A DNA stretch of 54,403 nt from a virus, in the IMG/VR virus record IMGVR_UViG_3300013114_000124, positions 1-54,403 of that record, one strand, 5' to 3'. The position numbers and the translations under genes were made by a program. The first letter of the stretch is position 1; the number at the start of each line of letters is the position of its first letter. The notes under the pieces are model-generated. The model made no database searches. It saw nothing but the letters and a program-made list of their open reading frames with translations, and was not told where the DNA came from. Positions 1 through 6,615 of this stretch are shown here, one piece after another.

Positions 1-61
1 CGTGGTCTACTCGGTTCTTGTTTCCGTTTGCGTCTGTCCAAACTTGATTAAAATATCCCAT
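1..61 (-). CDS. Partial protein, N-terminus only
   Basis: A reading frame starts with ATG at 61 and runs off the left edge of the window. The visible part reads MGYFNQVWTDANGNKNRVDH. An A-rich leader precedes the start and a tRNA-like gene lies 30 bp upstream in the same direction. Twenty residues are too few to assign a family, so no function is proposed. It is called because the frame is open to the edge and the orientation matches its neighbours. Confidence 0.5.
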   Translation of the reverse strand, partial: MGYFNQVWTDANGNKNRVDH

Positions 62-90
62 TTTCTATTTGATTTTAAGGGTTAAACTTG

Positions 91-170
91 TACCCGCAGT
101 GTGATTCGAACACACGTCTAAACATCTGTGTATCATAGATGAATTGTCCTAACCTCTAGACGATGCGGGC
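91..170 (-). tRNA. tRNA-like gene 1 with enlarged anticodon domain, anticodon not assignable
   Basis: Read on the minus strand, a 7-bp acceptor stem (GCCCGCA with TGCGGGT, ending in a G-U pair), TC at positions 8-9, a D arm (GTCT, 8-nt loop, GGAC) and a T arm (GTGTG-TTCGAAT-CACAC) are all clear. The region between D and T arms is 7 nt longer than in a normal tRNA: the only good helix there, CATCT/AGATG, has a 9-nt loop and is offset. CCA is not encoded; the discriminator A is followed by CAA. It could be a degenerate tRNA or a tRNA-like RNA. A second gene at 1024-1103 has the same layout and the same 80-nt length. Confidence 0.6.
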
Positions 171-183
171 GCACTTTAATTAT

Positions 184-615
184 TTATATTAAGCTATTAC
201 GTAGCTTATCTATAAACGATTCAACCTCATTGGATTGTTTTTCTATTTCGTCACTCCATACCTTTGCTAGATGAATAGAAAGGATTTGATTTTCTTTTAA
301 AACACGTTCTTTTGTCCAAATATTTTCAGTACCAAACCAAACAGTGTCCCATCCTACTACCCACATGTCCTCCATGTCTGCAACCTCTTCCCATCCTATA
401 ATATCGTCTGAGTTTTTAGAGAATGTAAGATTAACATGAGCATGGTGTTCTAACTTCTTATTTATCTCACCATATCCTAAACCGAAGTACGGATGTCTTC
501 TTGGTAGTGCAACATATCCGTTTCCCCAACCTCCTAACCCTTGTGGAGTCCAAGTGTTTTCTTTTAAAAATGCTTTCATGATATTTATATTAAATTTGTT
601 TATTATCTCAGCCAT
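184..615 (-). CDS. Conserved phage protein of the GWDTxWxG type
   Basis: This 143-residue soluble protein has a core reading YVALPRRHPYFGLGYGEIN, then HHAHVNLTFS, then WVVGWDTVWFG. The pattern resembles a widespread phage family of unknown function that carries a 'VHGGLTYS ... WWFGFDTAHAGD' core; I match it from memory of that motif, so the family link is inference. The start overlaps the stop of the upstream membrane gene by 13 bp; an internal ATG at codon 13 (MKAFLKENTW) is an alternative start. The last 40 residues are charged and probably helical. No catalytic residue can be named. Confidence 0.6.
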   Translation of the reverse strand: MAEIINKFNINIMKAFLKENTWTPQGLGGWGNGYVALPRRHPYFGLGYGEINKKLEHHAHVNLTFSKNSDDIIGWEEVADMEDMWVVGWDTVWFGTENIWTKERVLKENQILSIHLAKVWSDEIEKQSNEVESFIDKLRNSLI

Positions 616-845
616 CTGTTCAATTTTAAAGCTATTTTATATCTTAAAGTATTGCCGTGTTTTGCACGATTGATAGTGAACGCTATCTTATAGATTTGAT
701 AACCCACGACCATAGCAGTTAAGCCTACAGTTTTAGCTACTACAAATGTTTGTAGGTTAAAGCCACTAGTTTGTTCTGCTAACACTAAGCATAGCCCTGC
801 CATTATAAGCAAAGCTGATATGCTAAAAGTTAATATGTGTCTCAT
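603..845 (-). CDS. Small two-helix membrane protein
   Basis: The 80-residue product has two hydrophobic segments, about residues 5-23 (ILTFSISALLIMAGLCLVL) and 33-55, then a basic tail rich in Arg and Lys, which would leave the tail in the cytoplasm by the positive-inside rule. It overlaps the next gene by 13 bp, so the two are probably translated together. No family is recognised. Size and position among accessory genes would fit an inner-membrane accessory protein, but nothing in the sequence shows a function. Confidence 0.55.
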   Translation of the reverse strand: MRHILTFSISALLIMAGLCLVLAEQTSGFNLQTFVVAKTVGLTAMVVGYQIYKIAFTINRAKHGNTLRYKIALKLNRWLR

Positions 846-847
846 GA

Positions 848-1000
848 TTATATTAGTTTTAATTGCCTTTGCATTTCTTTATAGCGCATAATATCCCACG
901 CTTTTTTATAGCCTATGTTATGTAATTGCATTAATTTATGCACCATTTTTTCTTCGATAGACTGCACTCGCATACGTCTACGTTTTGGTTTATTTGCCAT
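848..1000 (-). CDS. Small basic protein, 50 aa
   Basis: An ATG at 1000 opens a 50-codon frame beginning MANKPKRRRMRVQSIEEKM and ending in a TAA at 848-850, 3 bp before the start of the membrane gene at 845. The N-terminus is strongly basic (KPKRRRMR) and the rest looks helical with a 'GYKKAWDIMRYKEMQRQL' segment. Spacing and direction fit an operon with the two genes that follow. No family is recognised; a small nucleic-acid-binding protein would fit the charge but is not shown. Confidence 0.5.
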   Translation of the reverse strand: MANKPKRRRMRVQSIEEKMVHKLMQLHNIGYKKAWDIMRYKEMQRQLKLI

Positions 1001-1023
1001 TTTTATTTAATTTAATTGATTTG

Positions 1024-1103
1024 CACCCATAGACAGATTCGAACTGCCGTCTATACACCGCGACGATTTTAGTGTATTGTCCTAGCCACTAGACGATATG
1101 GGC
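1024..1103 (-). tRNA. tRNA-like gene 2 with enlarged anticodon domain, anticodon not assignable
   Basis: The minus strand shows the acceptor stem GCCCATA/TATGGGT (again with a terminal G-U pair), TC, a D arm GTCT...GGAC and a T arm GGCAG-TTCGAAT-CTGTC. The stretch between the arms is 7 nt longer than normal and contains a helix TACAC/GTGTA enclosing a 13-nt loop. As in tRNA-like gene 1, CGTCTA on the 5' side can pair with TAGACG just before the T stem, an alternative 6-bp helix kept in both. The 3' end is G followed by CAA, so CCA is not encoded. It lies just downstream of a terminator. Confidence 0.6.
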
Positions 1104-1109
1104 ATGATA

Positions 1110-1140
1110 TAAAAAGCCCTACACTTTTACATGTAGGGCT
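1110..1140 (-). terminator. Intrinsic terminator after the Rho-N-like gene
   Basis: On the minus strand a 9-bp stem (AGCCCTACA/TGTAGGGCT) with a short A/T loop is followed by five T residues. It ends the transcript carrying the gene at 1171-1593; the tRNA-like gene at 1024-1103 lies just beyond, so that gene needs read-through or its own promoter. Confidence 0.75.
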
Positions 1141-1170
1141 GTGAGGGATATGGATTGAGGCAAAAAAGGT

Positions 1171-1593
1171 TTATGCCGTTACTAAAGCTATTAATTCAGC
1201 TTTTTTCATCTTTGAAAATTTGGTTTTACCTTGTTTTTTAGCTACCTCTTTAAGCTGCGCTACGTTCATCTTCTCAATTGGAGTTAATGTAGGTGCAGTA
1301 TCAGATAAATTCGCAGCGCTTTTAATAGCCTTGTGTATTGCTTGTAACACAAAGAATGGGCTGTAATTTCCTGCCTTTGAAACTCGCACGTTCTCCTTGA
1401 ATGTAGCGTAAACATCGTTGTTTTCTCTAATCTCACTCAATATTTGAATGTATTGCGTGCTAAGCTCTATTTCATCTCTAAAAAGCCACAGTATTTTTAC
1501 TGCACCTCCTAATGATTTGCACTCTCGTTTTAACGCCTTGTTAGTGTTTAAAACGTTCATTTTGTAAGCTGAAATTTTGTTTGATTTTGCCAT
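1171..1593 (-). CDS. Protein with C-terminal Rho-N/SAP-like helix-turn domain
   Basis: This 140-residue protein ends in a segment reading MNVAQLKEVAKKQGK and then KFSKMKKAELIALV (residues about 105-138). That is the two-helix pattern of Rho N-terminal, LEM and SAP-type nucleic-acid-binding domains ('L..lk..ak..gi......kkaeLi..i'). The N-terminal 100 residues are basic and unassigned. The start lies 45 bp downstream of the terminal hairpin of the large RNA, in the same direction, so it may be expressed by read-through from that RNA or from a weak AT-rich promoter in between. It ends at a good intrinsic terminator. Function is inferred only as nucleic-acid binding. Confidence 0.6.
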   Translation of the reverse strand: MAKSNKISAYKMNVLNTNKALKRECKSLGGAVKILWLFRDEIELSTQYIQILSEIRENNDVYATFKENVRVSKAGNYSPFFVLQAIHKAIKSAANLSDTAPTLTPIEKMNVAQLKEVAKKQGKTKFSKMKKAELIALVTA

Positions 1594-1637
1594 AATTTAA
1601 AAATTTAATTATTGTTTATTGATTTTAATTAATAGAT

Positions 1638-2337
1638 GCCCATGACAATATGCACTACGTGTCATGGGCTATTGATATGTACCACTTTTGTGGATTTCAC
1701 GCACTGGTTTACTGCGCTTATGTAAATATATGTATACGGATTTATTCCGTTGGTGTAACTTAATAAAATGTTGGGTTTTTTTGAGCCTTGAAATATACAC
1801 GTTAGTACCACAGCTATTTTATTGTACTTTTGATAACTCATTACCTAGAGATAAAACCCGTCTGAAAAATGTTGGCGTATCGCTGACTAATGTATATGCA
1901 GGTTAGTTTCATACCTTTCCTGCCAACCACTCGAATAATCACGCTAGGGTATTTTACTCCCATTGTCACGCAGTGGCAACCTTTTTACACCTTTACGGTG
2001 CCCTATATGCGTTCACGCTTCTCACGCCCAACTGATAGGTTTTAATTCGTTTCAGTAAGGATTCTACTCACTTTGCGCTATAATAGTAGTTTAACGTGAC
2101 TAAACTCGCCATACGATTCACCCAATGCGCTGCACTCCTAATGCTTGACCATACCTGTGCTTACAGGGCATTTCACCCTTATTATATGCTTACACCTTTG
2201 TGCTTAGCATACCTGCTGAATTGCAGTACACGTGTAGAATTGCCATTCTACCATGGCGCCATTGTGGCTCCAAAACTACTTCGCTACCTAGTAACAAAGT
2301 TTTAAAATCATGTTGAAATCGTTATTTCGTTTCAACA
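1638..2337 (-). ncRNA. Large structured non-coding RNA, about 700 nt
   Basis: No credible gene is present on either strand, but the minus-strand sequence is a chain of hairpins: 2312-2336, 2258-2268 (GCCA/TGGC), 2234-2251 (GTAGAAT/ATTCTAC), 2185-2211 (TATGCT/AGCATA with inner CAC/GTG), 2154-2167 (CCTGT/ACAGG), 2088-2106 (AGTTTA/TAAACT), 1988-2000 (CACC/GGTG), 1947-1961, 1736-1750 (ACGGA/TCCGT), 1682-1693 (CCAC/GTGG) and a closing 9-bp stem 1638-1669. A TATGTTTG promoter element sits directly before the first hairpin. Size, complexity and the nearby tRNA-like genes recall the giant phage RNAs GOLLD and ROOL, but I cannot confirm membership from sequence alone. It could be a new class. The exact 5' and 3' ends are estimates. 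Confidence 0.65.
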
Positions 2338-2340
2338 GTA

Positions 2341-2371
2341 CAAACATACGTGGCATTTTTGACATAGTAAA
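2341..2371 (-). promoter_or_regulatory. Promoter of the large RNA
   Basis: Minus strand: a -7 element TATGTTTG at 2348-2341 lies 20 bp from a T-rich -33 position (TTT at 2371-2369). Transcription would begin about 6 nt on, at the base of the first RNA hairpin. The core TGTCAAA...CGTATGTTTGTA closely matches the serine recombinase promoter at 8842-8872. The first dyad of the repeat array (2368-2392) overlaps the -33 position, which suggests regulation by whatever binds the array. Confidence 0.6.
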
Positions 2372-3671
2372 ATCCTGATAATCAAGCAGTTAGAAATTAA
2401 AGTGTTGATAATCAGACAGTTAGCTAAGTAGCTGAGTATCAAGGACTTAAGCAAAATGCCTTCTCGGTTAAAGCGCTGAGTATCAGGTAGTTAGCTTGTT
2501 TGTAATCGCCGTTTTTCCCAAACTGAAAACCTAGAGTAAAAAAAATTCAAAAAAAATTAAAAAGGGCTTATAAGTAACTGATATTCAAGTAGTTACAAGC
2601 AAAAAAAATTTTAAAATTAGCTTTAAAGTTAAAAGGTTGATAATCAAGCAGTTATAAAATCGAGTTTGTAAGTAGCTGAGTATCAATAAGTTATAAATTT
2701 AAAAAATTACGTTTGTAAGTATCTGAGAATCAAGTAGTTAGAGTAAGTAGTTGATAATGAGGCAGTTACGTTAAAGTGTTGATACTCAAGTAGTTAGGCT
2801 ATAAGCACGTAAAAAGTTAAAGTGCTGAAAATCAGGTAGTTAAGTTTTGGCTAGGTAGAAGTTAAGCTAAAGTACTGAGTATCAGCAGGTTATGTTTAAA
2901 TGGTGTTTGTAAGTAGCTGAGGTTCAGGCAATTACGATTCTGGCTCATAAGGTAGATTAAAGGTAAAACGTTGATAATGAGGCAGTTACGGCTAAGTAGC
3001 TGAGTATCAGGCGCTTACACCGGCACCGAGAATTAAATAGTCGTAACTATCTGAAAGTCAGGCAATTAGGCGTAACTATCTGAGAATCAGGCGCTTACAC
3101 TGGCACCGAGACTTAAATAGGCGTAACTATCTGAGTATCAGGCGCTTACACCGGCAAGCATATTTAAGTAGTTGTAACTATCTGAGAATCAGGTAATTAG
3201 ACGTAACTAATTGATAATGAGGCAGTTAGATTAACTCTTAAAGTATATGGAATTCGCGCGCGCGTAAAGAGCGTAACTATCTGAGAATGAAGCAGTTAGA
3301 CGTAACTAATTGATAATGAGGCAGTTACGGTAGAGTGGGTGAATTGAGTGGGTAAATAATTGATAATGAGGCAGTTACGGGTAAGTGTTTGATAGTCAAA
3401 TGATTAGAGTATAAGTAGTTAATAGTAATATATAAGCCTGAGTATCAAGCAGTTAGAATAAAAAACCTACAATACATAACTGTTAAGCGCCTGATTGTCA
3501 AGGTGTTAAGTTTGTTAAGCTAGTGTTTAACAGATTTTACAGATACATTAGACAAAAGATGTAACTATCTGAGTATCAGCGATTTAGACTAGTGTTTTAG
3601 GGCATTTCAATAAATAAGTTATTAAAAAAGTCAAAAAATTTGCTCGTAAAAGCCTGAAAATCAAGCCCGTA
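2368..3671. repeat. Array of about 28 copies of a 25-bp dyad (iteron-like)
   Basis: The unit is TAA-N5-TGA-N3-TCA-N5-TTA, an interrupted palindrome. I count about 28 copies; the exact spacing is kept in nearly all (for example 2368-2392, 2398-2422, 2425-2449). About six replace the right-half TCA with TGA, and the last few are degenerate. Copies are separated by 1 to about 70 bp of AT-rich sequence, in places nearly abutting. Units near 3000-3300 are most alike (TAACTATC on the left; GGCGCTTA or GGCAGTTA on the right). Stop codons in every frame exclude coding. Dyad symmetry points to a dimeric DNA-binding protein; an origin of replication, a centromere-like site or a large operator would all fit. 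Confidence 0.85.
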
Positions 3672-3724
3672 CGCCTAAAAAAATCGGTTTTCCTTTTCAA
3701 AAAATTCCCGTTCCATTTATGTAA

Positions 3725-3796
3725 TACCTTTGTACCTAGTCCGTCCTCAATAATTTCAAATTGGCTTGCATATGTGGAAAATATTTCGTATATTGC
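3725..3796 (+). promoter_or_regulatory. Two plus-strand promoters for the rightward early genes
   Basis: A TACCTTTG element lies at 3725-3732. A better match is TTG at 3766-3768, 20 bp spacer, TATATTGC at 3789-3796, 40 bp before the first gene. Together with the minus-strand promoter at 2341-2371 they bracket the dyad array. Confidence 0.55.
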
Positions 3797-3835
3797 AAAG
3801 ACAGGAAAGTTACAACTAATTAAAATTACCGTAAA

Positions 3836-3997
3836 ATGGGCGTTAAAACACCAAAAAATGAGAAAAATACAGAGGTTTCGGCATACCCGTGCTTTACTGA
3901 GGAAGCTATAACTATCACTACTTCCTTCAAAGTACCCGTACCCGTTACATACAGGGTTGCTACGCCTCGCAAAATAAATAAAAGTGACGACAACTAA
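3836..3997 (+). CDS. Small protein, 53 aa
   Basis: The frame opens with ATG at 3836, 40 bp after a good promoter, and stops at 3995-3997. The product starts MGVKTPKNEKNTEVSAYPCF and contains a hydrophobic, threonine- and proline-rich middle (ITITTSFKVPVPVTYRVATP) followed by a charged tail ending KSDDN. It is the first gene of a rightward early cluster. No family is recognised. The promoter, the close downstream gene (28 bp) and the lack of any overlapping alternative support it being real. Confidence 0.5.
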   Translation: MGVKTPKNEKNTEVSAYPCFTEEAITITTSFKVPVPVTYRVATPRKINKSDDN

Positions 3998-4025
3998 GTT
4001 TCAAATAATTTAAAGCCAAATAAGG

Positions 4026-4373
4026 GTGAAAACACAAAAAGAGACAGAGCAGAAAATAAATCACGGCCTAAGTAATGAATTATACACATTGTTGTGCGCC
4101 GTTGATTTTAAGCCGAAGTCAATGGCTTTTTATAATAGTAGACAAAAACCTAATGGAAGTTGGGATAACTTTTTAGACCACGTTGACTGTATGCAAAAGT
4201 GCGTTAAAAACCATATGGGCGGAAACTATGGATTAGCTGACGAATATCTAATAGTAAAGCACGATGGGATATTTAATTTTCGATACTTTGGCGACTCTTC
4301 TGCTAAAATAGAAAAGATTGCAGAAGCAGATAAGGAAAGTGTTTTACAGTATTGTGTACTAAAATCGTTGTAA
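4026..4373 (+). CDS. Unknown early protein, GTG start
   Basis: The first in-frame start is GTG at 4026 (KTQKETEQKINHGLSNEL...). An in-frame ATG is not available until the middle of a compact domain, so GTG is preferred. The 115-residue product is soluble, with aromatic-rich segments (SWDNFLDHVDCMQKCVKNHMGG; then NFRYFGDSSAKIEKIAE, ending in a hydrophobic helix). It lies between two other small genes with gaps of 28 and 24 bp. I do not recognise the family. Position suggests early expression; a small host-takeover or DNA-binding role is possible but unsupported by motifs. Confidence 0.55.
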   Translation: MKTQKETEQKINHGLSNELYTLLCAVDFKPKSMAFYNSRQKPNGSWDNFLDHVDCMQKCVKNHMGGNYGLADEYLIVKHDGIFNFRYFGDSSAKIEKIAEADKESVLQYCVLKSL

Positions 4374-4397
4374 TTTAATTATAAAAACAAAGTAAAA

Positions 4398-4565
4398 ATG
4401 GAAGATTTAAAAGTATTAGCCACAGCGCTAAATGACGCTACTAAAAAAGGGGCCTTCAATCTTGATGAAGCAGTAGCGATTTCTCAATCAATTAACAATT
4501 TAGTTAAGGCGTTGAAAAATTGTGAAAAATGCAAGCCTTGCGACTCAAATTGTGAAAAAGAATAG
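4398..4565 (+). CDS. Small cysteine-cluster protein, 55 aa
   Basis: ATG at 4398 opens a 55-codon frame starting MEDLKVLATALNDATKKGAF. The first 40 residues look like a helix-turn-helix-shaped bundle; the C-terminus carries a C-x2-C-x2-C-x3-C cluster (residues about 44-53), which could bind zinc or an iron-sulfur centre. The gene follows 24 bp after its neighbour, in the same direction, so it is probably the last gene of the early cluster. No family is recognised. Confidence 0.5.
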   Translation: MEDLKVLATALNDATKKGAFNLDEAVAISQSINNLVKALKNCEKCKPCDSNCEKE

Positions 4566-4642
4566 CACTTTGTCGGATAAATTGACATGTTTTTAAATAA
4601 AACTATGGTTTTTCCGTAAAATTATTGTATTTGTTTTATGTT

Positions 4643-4728
4643 TATATTTGTACTGTTGTATTAAAATGATTATAATATAGCGTAAGCAATCGAAACTAGC
4701 CTACCTCTTTCGGGGTAGGTTTTTTTAT
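4643..4728 (+). ncRNA. Candidate small RNA with promoter and terminator
   Basis: A TATATTTG element at 4643-4650 is followed by about 50 nt without a reading frame and then by a perfect intrinsic terminator at 4700-4727. A transcript of about 70 nt starting near 4657 is predicted. The -33 element is weak, so the same terminator may simply end the upstream operon. No RNA family is recognised. Confidence 0.35.
4700..4727 (+). terminator. Intrinsic terminator
   Basis: A 6-bp stem CCTACC/GGTAGG with an 8-nt loop is followed by eight T residues. It ends the early cluster and/or the candidate small RNA. Confidence 0.8.
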
Positions 4729-4787
4729 GCTCCAATTTTTCTTATATTGTTACCCTAAAACGTTTTAATAATTAAAATCATAGTATT

Positions 4788-5117
4788 ATGGCAAAGAATG
4801 GGCCCGTTAAAAAGGGGAAAAAGAAGACCCACGTAGTAAAGGGTAAAAAGAATACTACATTGGTCACGAGTAAGTCTGTATCGGACGCTAAGAGTAAATC
4901 AGGAGTTTTTAAAAGTAGGCCTGCGTATAAAGGTAAGGAATCTAAATCAGGAGTCACAACTCACGACGGTACTTTTCATAAAGTGACTGGCCCTGTATCA
5001 AGAAGAGCTGCTAGAAAAGTCTTAGCTAAAGACAAAGCTCTATACGGAGCAAGCTCTGCGGCTCATAGTGCAAGAACTAATAGGTTCGCGACTGCAAAAA
5101 GAAGAAAAAGTAAATAA
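4788..5117 (+). CDS. Small, highly basic Lys/Ser-rich protein
   Basis: This 109-residue protein is dominated by lysine, arginine, serine and glycine (start MAKNGPVKKGKKKTHVVKGK, end TNRFATAKRRKSK), with no hydrophobic core except a short helix around SRRAARKVLAKDKALYG. That composition is typical of nucleic-acid-binding or histone-like proteins. It is a single-gene unit: a TATATTGT promoter element lies at 4743-4750 and an intrinsic terminator follows 35 bp after the stop. A DNA-condensing or internal virion protein is a reasonable inference; a second small basic protein is at 13407-13697. Confidence 0.65.
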   Translation: MAKNGPVKKGKKKTHVVKGKKNTTLVTSKSVSDAKSKSGVFKSRPAYKGKESKSGVTTHDGTFHKVTGPVSRRAARKVLAKDKALYGASSAAHSARTNRFATAKRRKSK

Positions 5118-5151
5118 TATAGAAAGGAGACTACAAATATATCTTAGAAGA

Positions 5152-5177
5152 GGCCTACTTAATAGTAGGTCTTTTTT
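5152..5177 (+). terminator. Intrinsic terminator
   Basis: An 8-bp stem GGCCTACT/AGTAGGTC with a TAAT loop and six T residues follows the basic protein gene. Confidence 0.8.
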
Positions 5178-5826
5178 ATTACGCCCCCTCTAACAAAAGC
5201 CTACCTTAGAAAAAAGCCGCGCGCGCCGCTAATAAACTGATAGAGGGATTACAATTTTTTTATAGGTACAAATAAAGCTCTCCAAGGTAAAGCGTACTTA
5301 TTTATATAAAGTTACAATTAAATATAGGGGGGCATAGATATGTAGCTTTAAAAAACGCAAGGAGTTTACCTGCTCCCGCCGAGACTGAGTTTAAGCTTAC
5401 AGTTACAGTACGCTTTATCATGCTCCGAAGCCGCAAGGCATCACTTGCACTCTCACTGGCGTTCGTTCACAAGTGAATCAAACTAAAATTTTTGTTTTTT
5501 GTTAGCGAGGAATCGTAACTTTGTGGGTGCAGTACCTAGAGGGAGGCCGAACCTAAAAGGGTACTTATTAGTAGCGCTTAAAAAAGAAATACTATAATTT
5601 TCGCGTCCCTTAAAAAAACATTAGATTTAAAAATTGTGACGGCTAAGTCACTGATTAGCTAAAAACACTCGTAAGACCGTTATTCACACGGACGCATTAT
5701 TAATCAATTGAAATCTAAAAAGAATGTGAGACGTGTCAAAGGAGATTTAAGTTGCCTGAACCAAGTGCCTTACGATTATGACACAAGTTTAGAAACTTTT
5801 TACGTAGATTTTCGACTACTGATACT

Positions 5827-5857
5827 GCAATATACAAAAAATATTTCATATATCCAA
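5827..5857 (-). promoter_or_regulatory. Minus-strand promoter without a gene downstream
   Basis: Minus strand: TTG at 5857-5855, a 20-bp spacer, and TATATTGC at 5834-5827. The spacing equals that of the best promoters in the window, yet no reading frame lies downstream for more than 600 bp, so it may drive a non-coding RNA. Confidence 0.5.
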
Positions 5858-6017
5858 ATCGCAACAAAAAATACCTAATCGTCGCGGTATACTTGCACTA
5901 CAAATATAAGGATTATTTTAACACTGTATTTTTACGCCCAAAGCCTTATTGCAACTGAGTGTTAATAACTTTTCTTATGCTCGCATAGTACTAAAAAAAG
6001 CGTAAAGAAAAAAGTCT

Positions 6018-6025
6018 TATATTGC
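6018..6025 (+). promoter_or_regulatory. -7 element directly before the metzincin gene
   Basis: TATATTGC ends three bases before the ATG at 6029. With the usual 5-7 nt to the start of transcription the mRNA would have almost no leader. The -33 position is weak. Confidence 0.5.
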
Positions 6026-6028
6026 ACC

Positions 6029-6592
6029 ATGAAAAGATTTGCTTACGTTTTTTCAATAGTGTTTATTTTATTTGTTAATTTAAAGGGGAGCTCGGCTTAC
6101 ATATCCAAATCACCAATTACTCATTCAGCCTCTCCCCTTTATTTTTTAGACACTTCTGACGCGTCCTCTGTAAAAGTTGACAAACCCTTAATGCCTTACT
6201 ACGTATCATTCCTAAATTATATAGAAGATAACGACATAAAGTCTGAATATTTAGCTAGGAAGCTAGATGATATAGTGCTTTACCCTTTAGAGGACGGGTT
6301 ATACGGCCTTTACTCACCTGAAAATAGACAAATAGTGATAAACTCAAAGTATTTATACAGCGCTACTATATTAAGGAAGGTAATGTTCCACGAATTAGGA
6401 CATGTATACGGACTTAATCACTCAGAAAGCGGTATAATGCAAACTTATCAGACACCCTTAGATATATACGCATCTTACTTTACAGGAGAAGAGTACGACC
6501 CCTCCATATGGGAACTGCACAAAGCTAAAATGGCTCAAGACATAAAAAAGTCTTTTGTTTACGTTATTAGCAGAGAAAATTTGCTAGATTAA
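6029..6592 (+). CDS. Secreted metzincin-type zinc metalloprotease
   Basis: The 187-residue product begins with a clear signal peptide (KR followed by a hydrophobic stretch, residues 2-18, with a cleavage site near SSA at 21-23). The zinc site is HELGHVYGLNH at residues 121-131, the HExxHxxGxxH signature of metzincins, followed by the Met-turn GIMQ with Met137. These are the catalytic features of matrixin/archaemetzincin-like proteases. Export to the periplasm or beyond is expected. The domain of about 110 residues before the site is short compared with most matrixins. A promoter element ends three bases before the ATG. The target is unknown; attack on host envelope or competitor-phage proteins is inference. 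Confidence 0.8.
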   Translation: MKRFAYVFSIVFILFVNLKGSSAYISKSPITHSASPLYFLDTSDASSVKVDKPLMPYYVSFLNYIEDNDIKSEYLARKLDDIVLYPLEDGLYGLYSPENRQIVINSKYLYSATILRKVMFHELGHVYGLNHSESGIMQTYQTPLDIYASYFTGEEYDPSIWELHKAKMAQDIKKSFVYVISRENLLD

Positions 6593-6615
6593 AAAATAAT
6601 TTGTATATTAGAGGT

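Larger units (their letters stand above)
5178..6028. other. 850-bp non-coding region with hairpins
   Basis: No convincing gene is present on either strand. Visible elements are a hairpin GTGAC/GTCAC at 5636-5651; a larger imperfect inverted repeat pairing 5618-5636 with 5705-5727, which encloses that hairpin and a CCGT/ACGG hairpin; a GC-rich patch (GCCGCGCGCGCCGC) near 5215-5230; and a minus-strand promoter at 5827-5857 pointing into the region. A structured RNA of several hundred nucleotides on the minus strand is possible. Nothing else is recognised. Confidence 0.4.

Noticed and set aside
1688-2305. Two plus-strand open frames (1688-1906 and 2096-2305) as genes
   Set aside because: They lie inside the hairpin-dense minus-strand RNA, have Cys/Tyr/Leu-heavy compositions typical of random frames, and lack promoters or leaders.
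1638-2337. Fragment of ribosomal RNA, tmRNA or RNase P RNA
   Set aside because: I looked for hallmark conserved strings of these RNAs on both strands and recognised none; the promoter and terminal hairpins point to a self-contained different RNA.
2368-3671. CRISPR array
   Set aside because: Repeats are short palindromes with drifting interiors, spacers range from almost nothing to about 70 bp and are AT-rich filler, and no cas genes are present.
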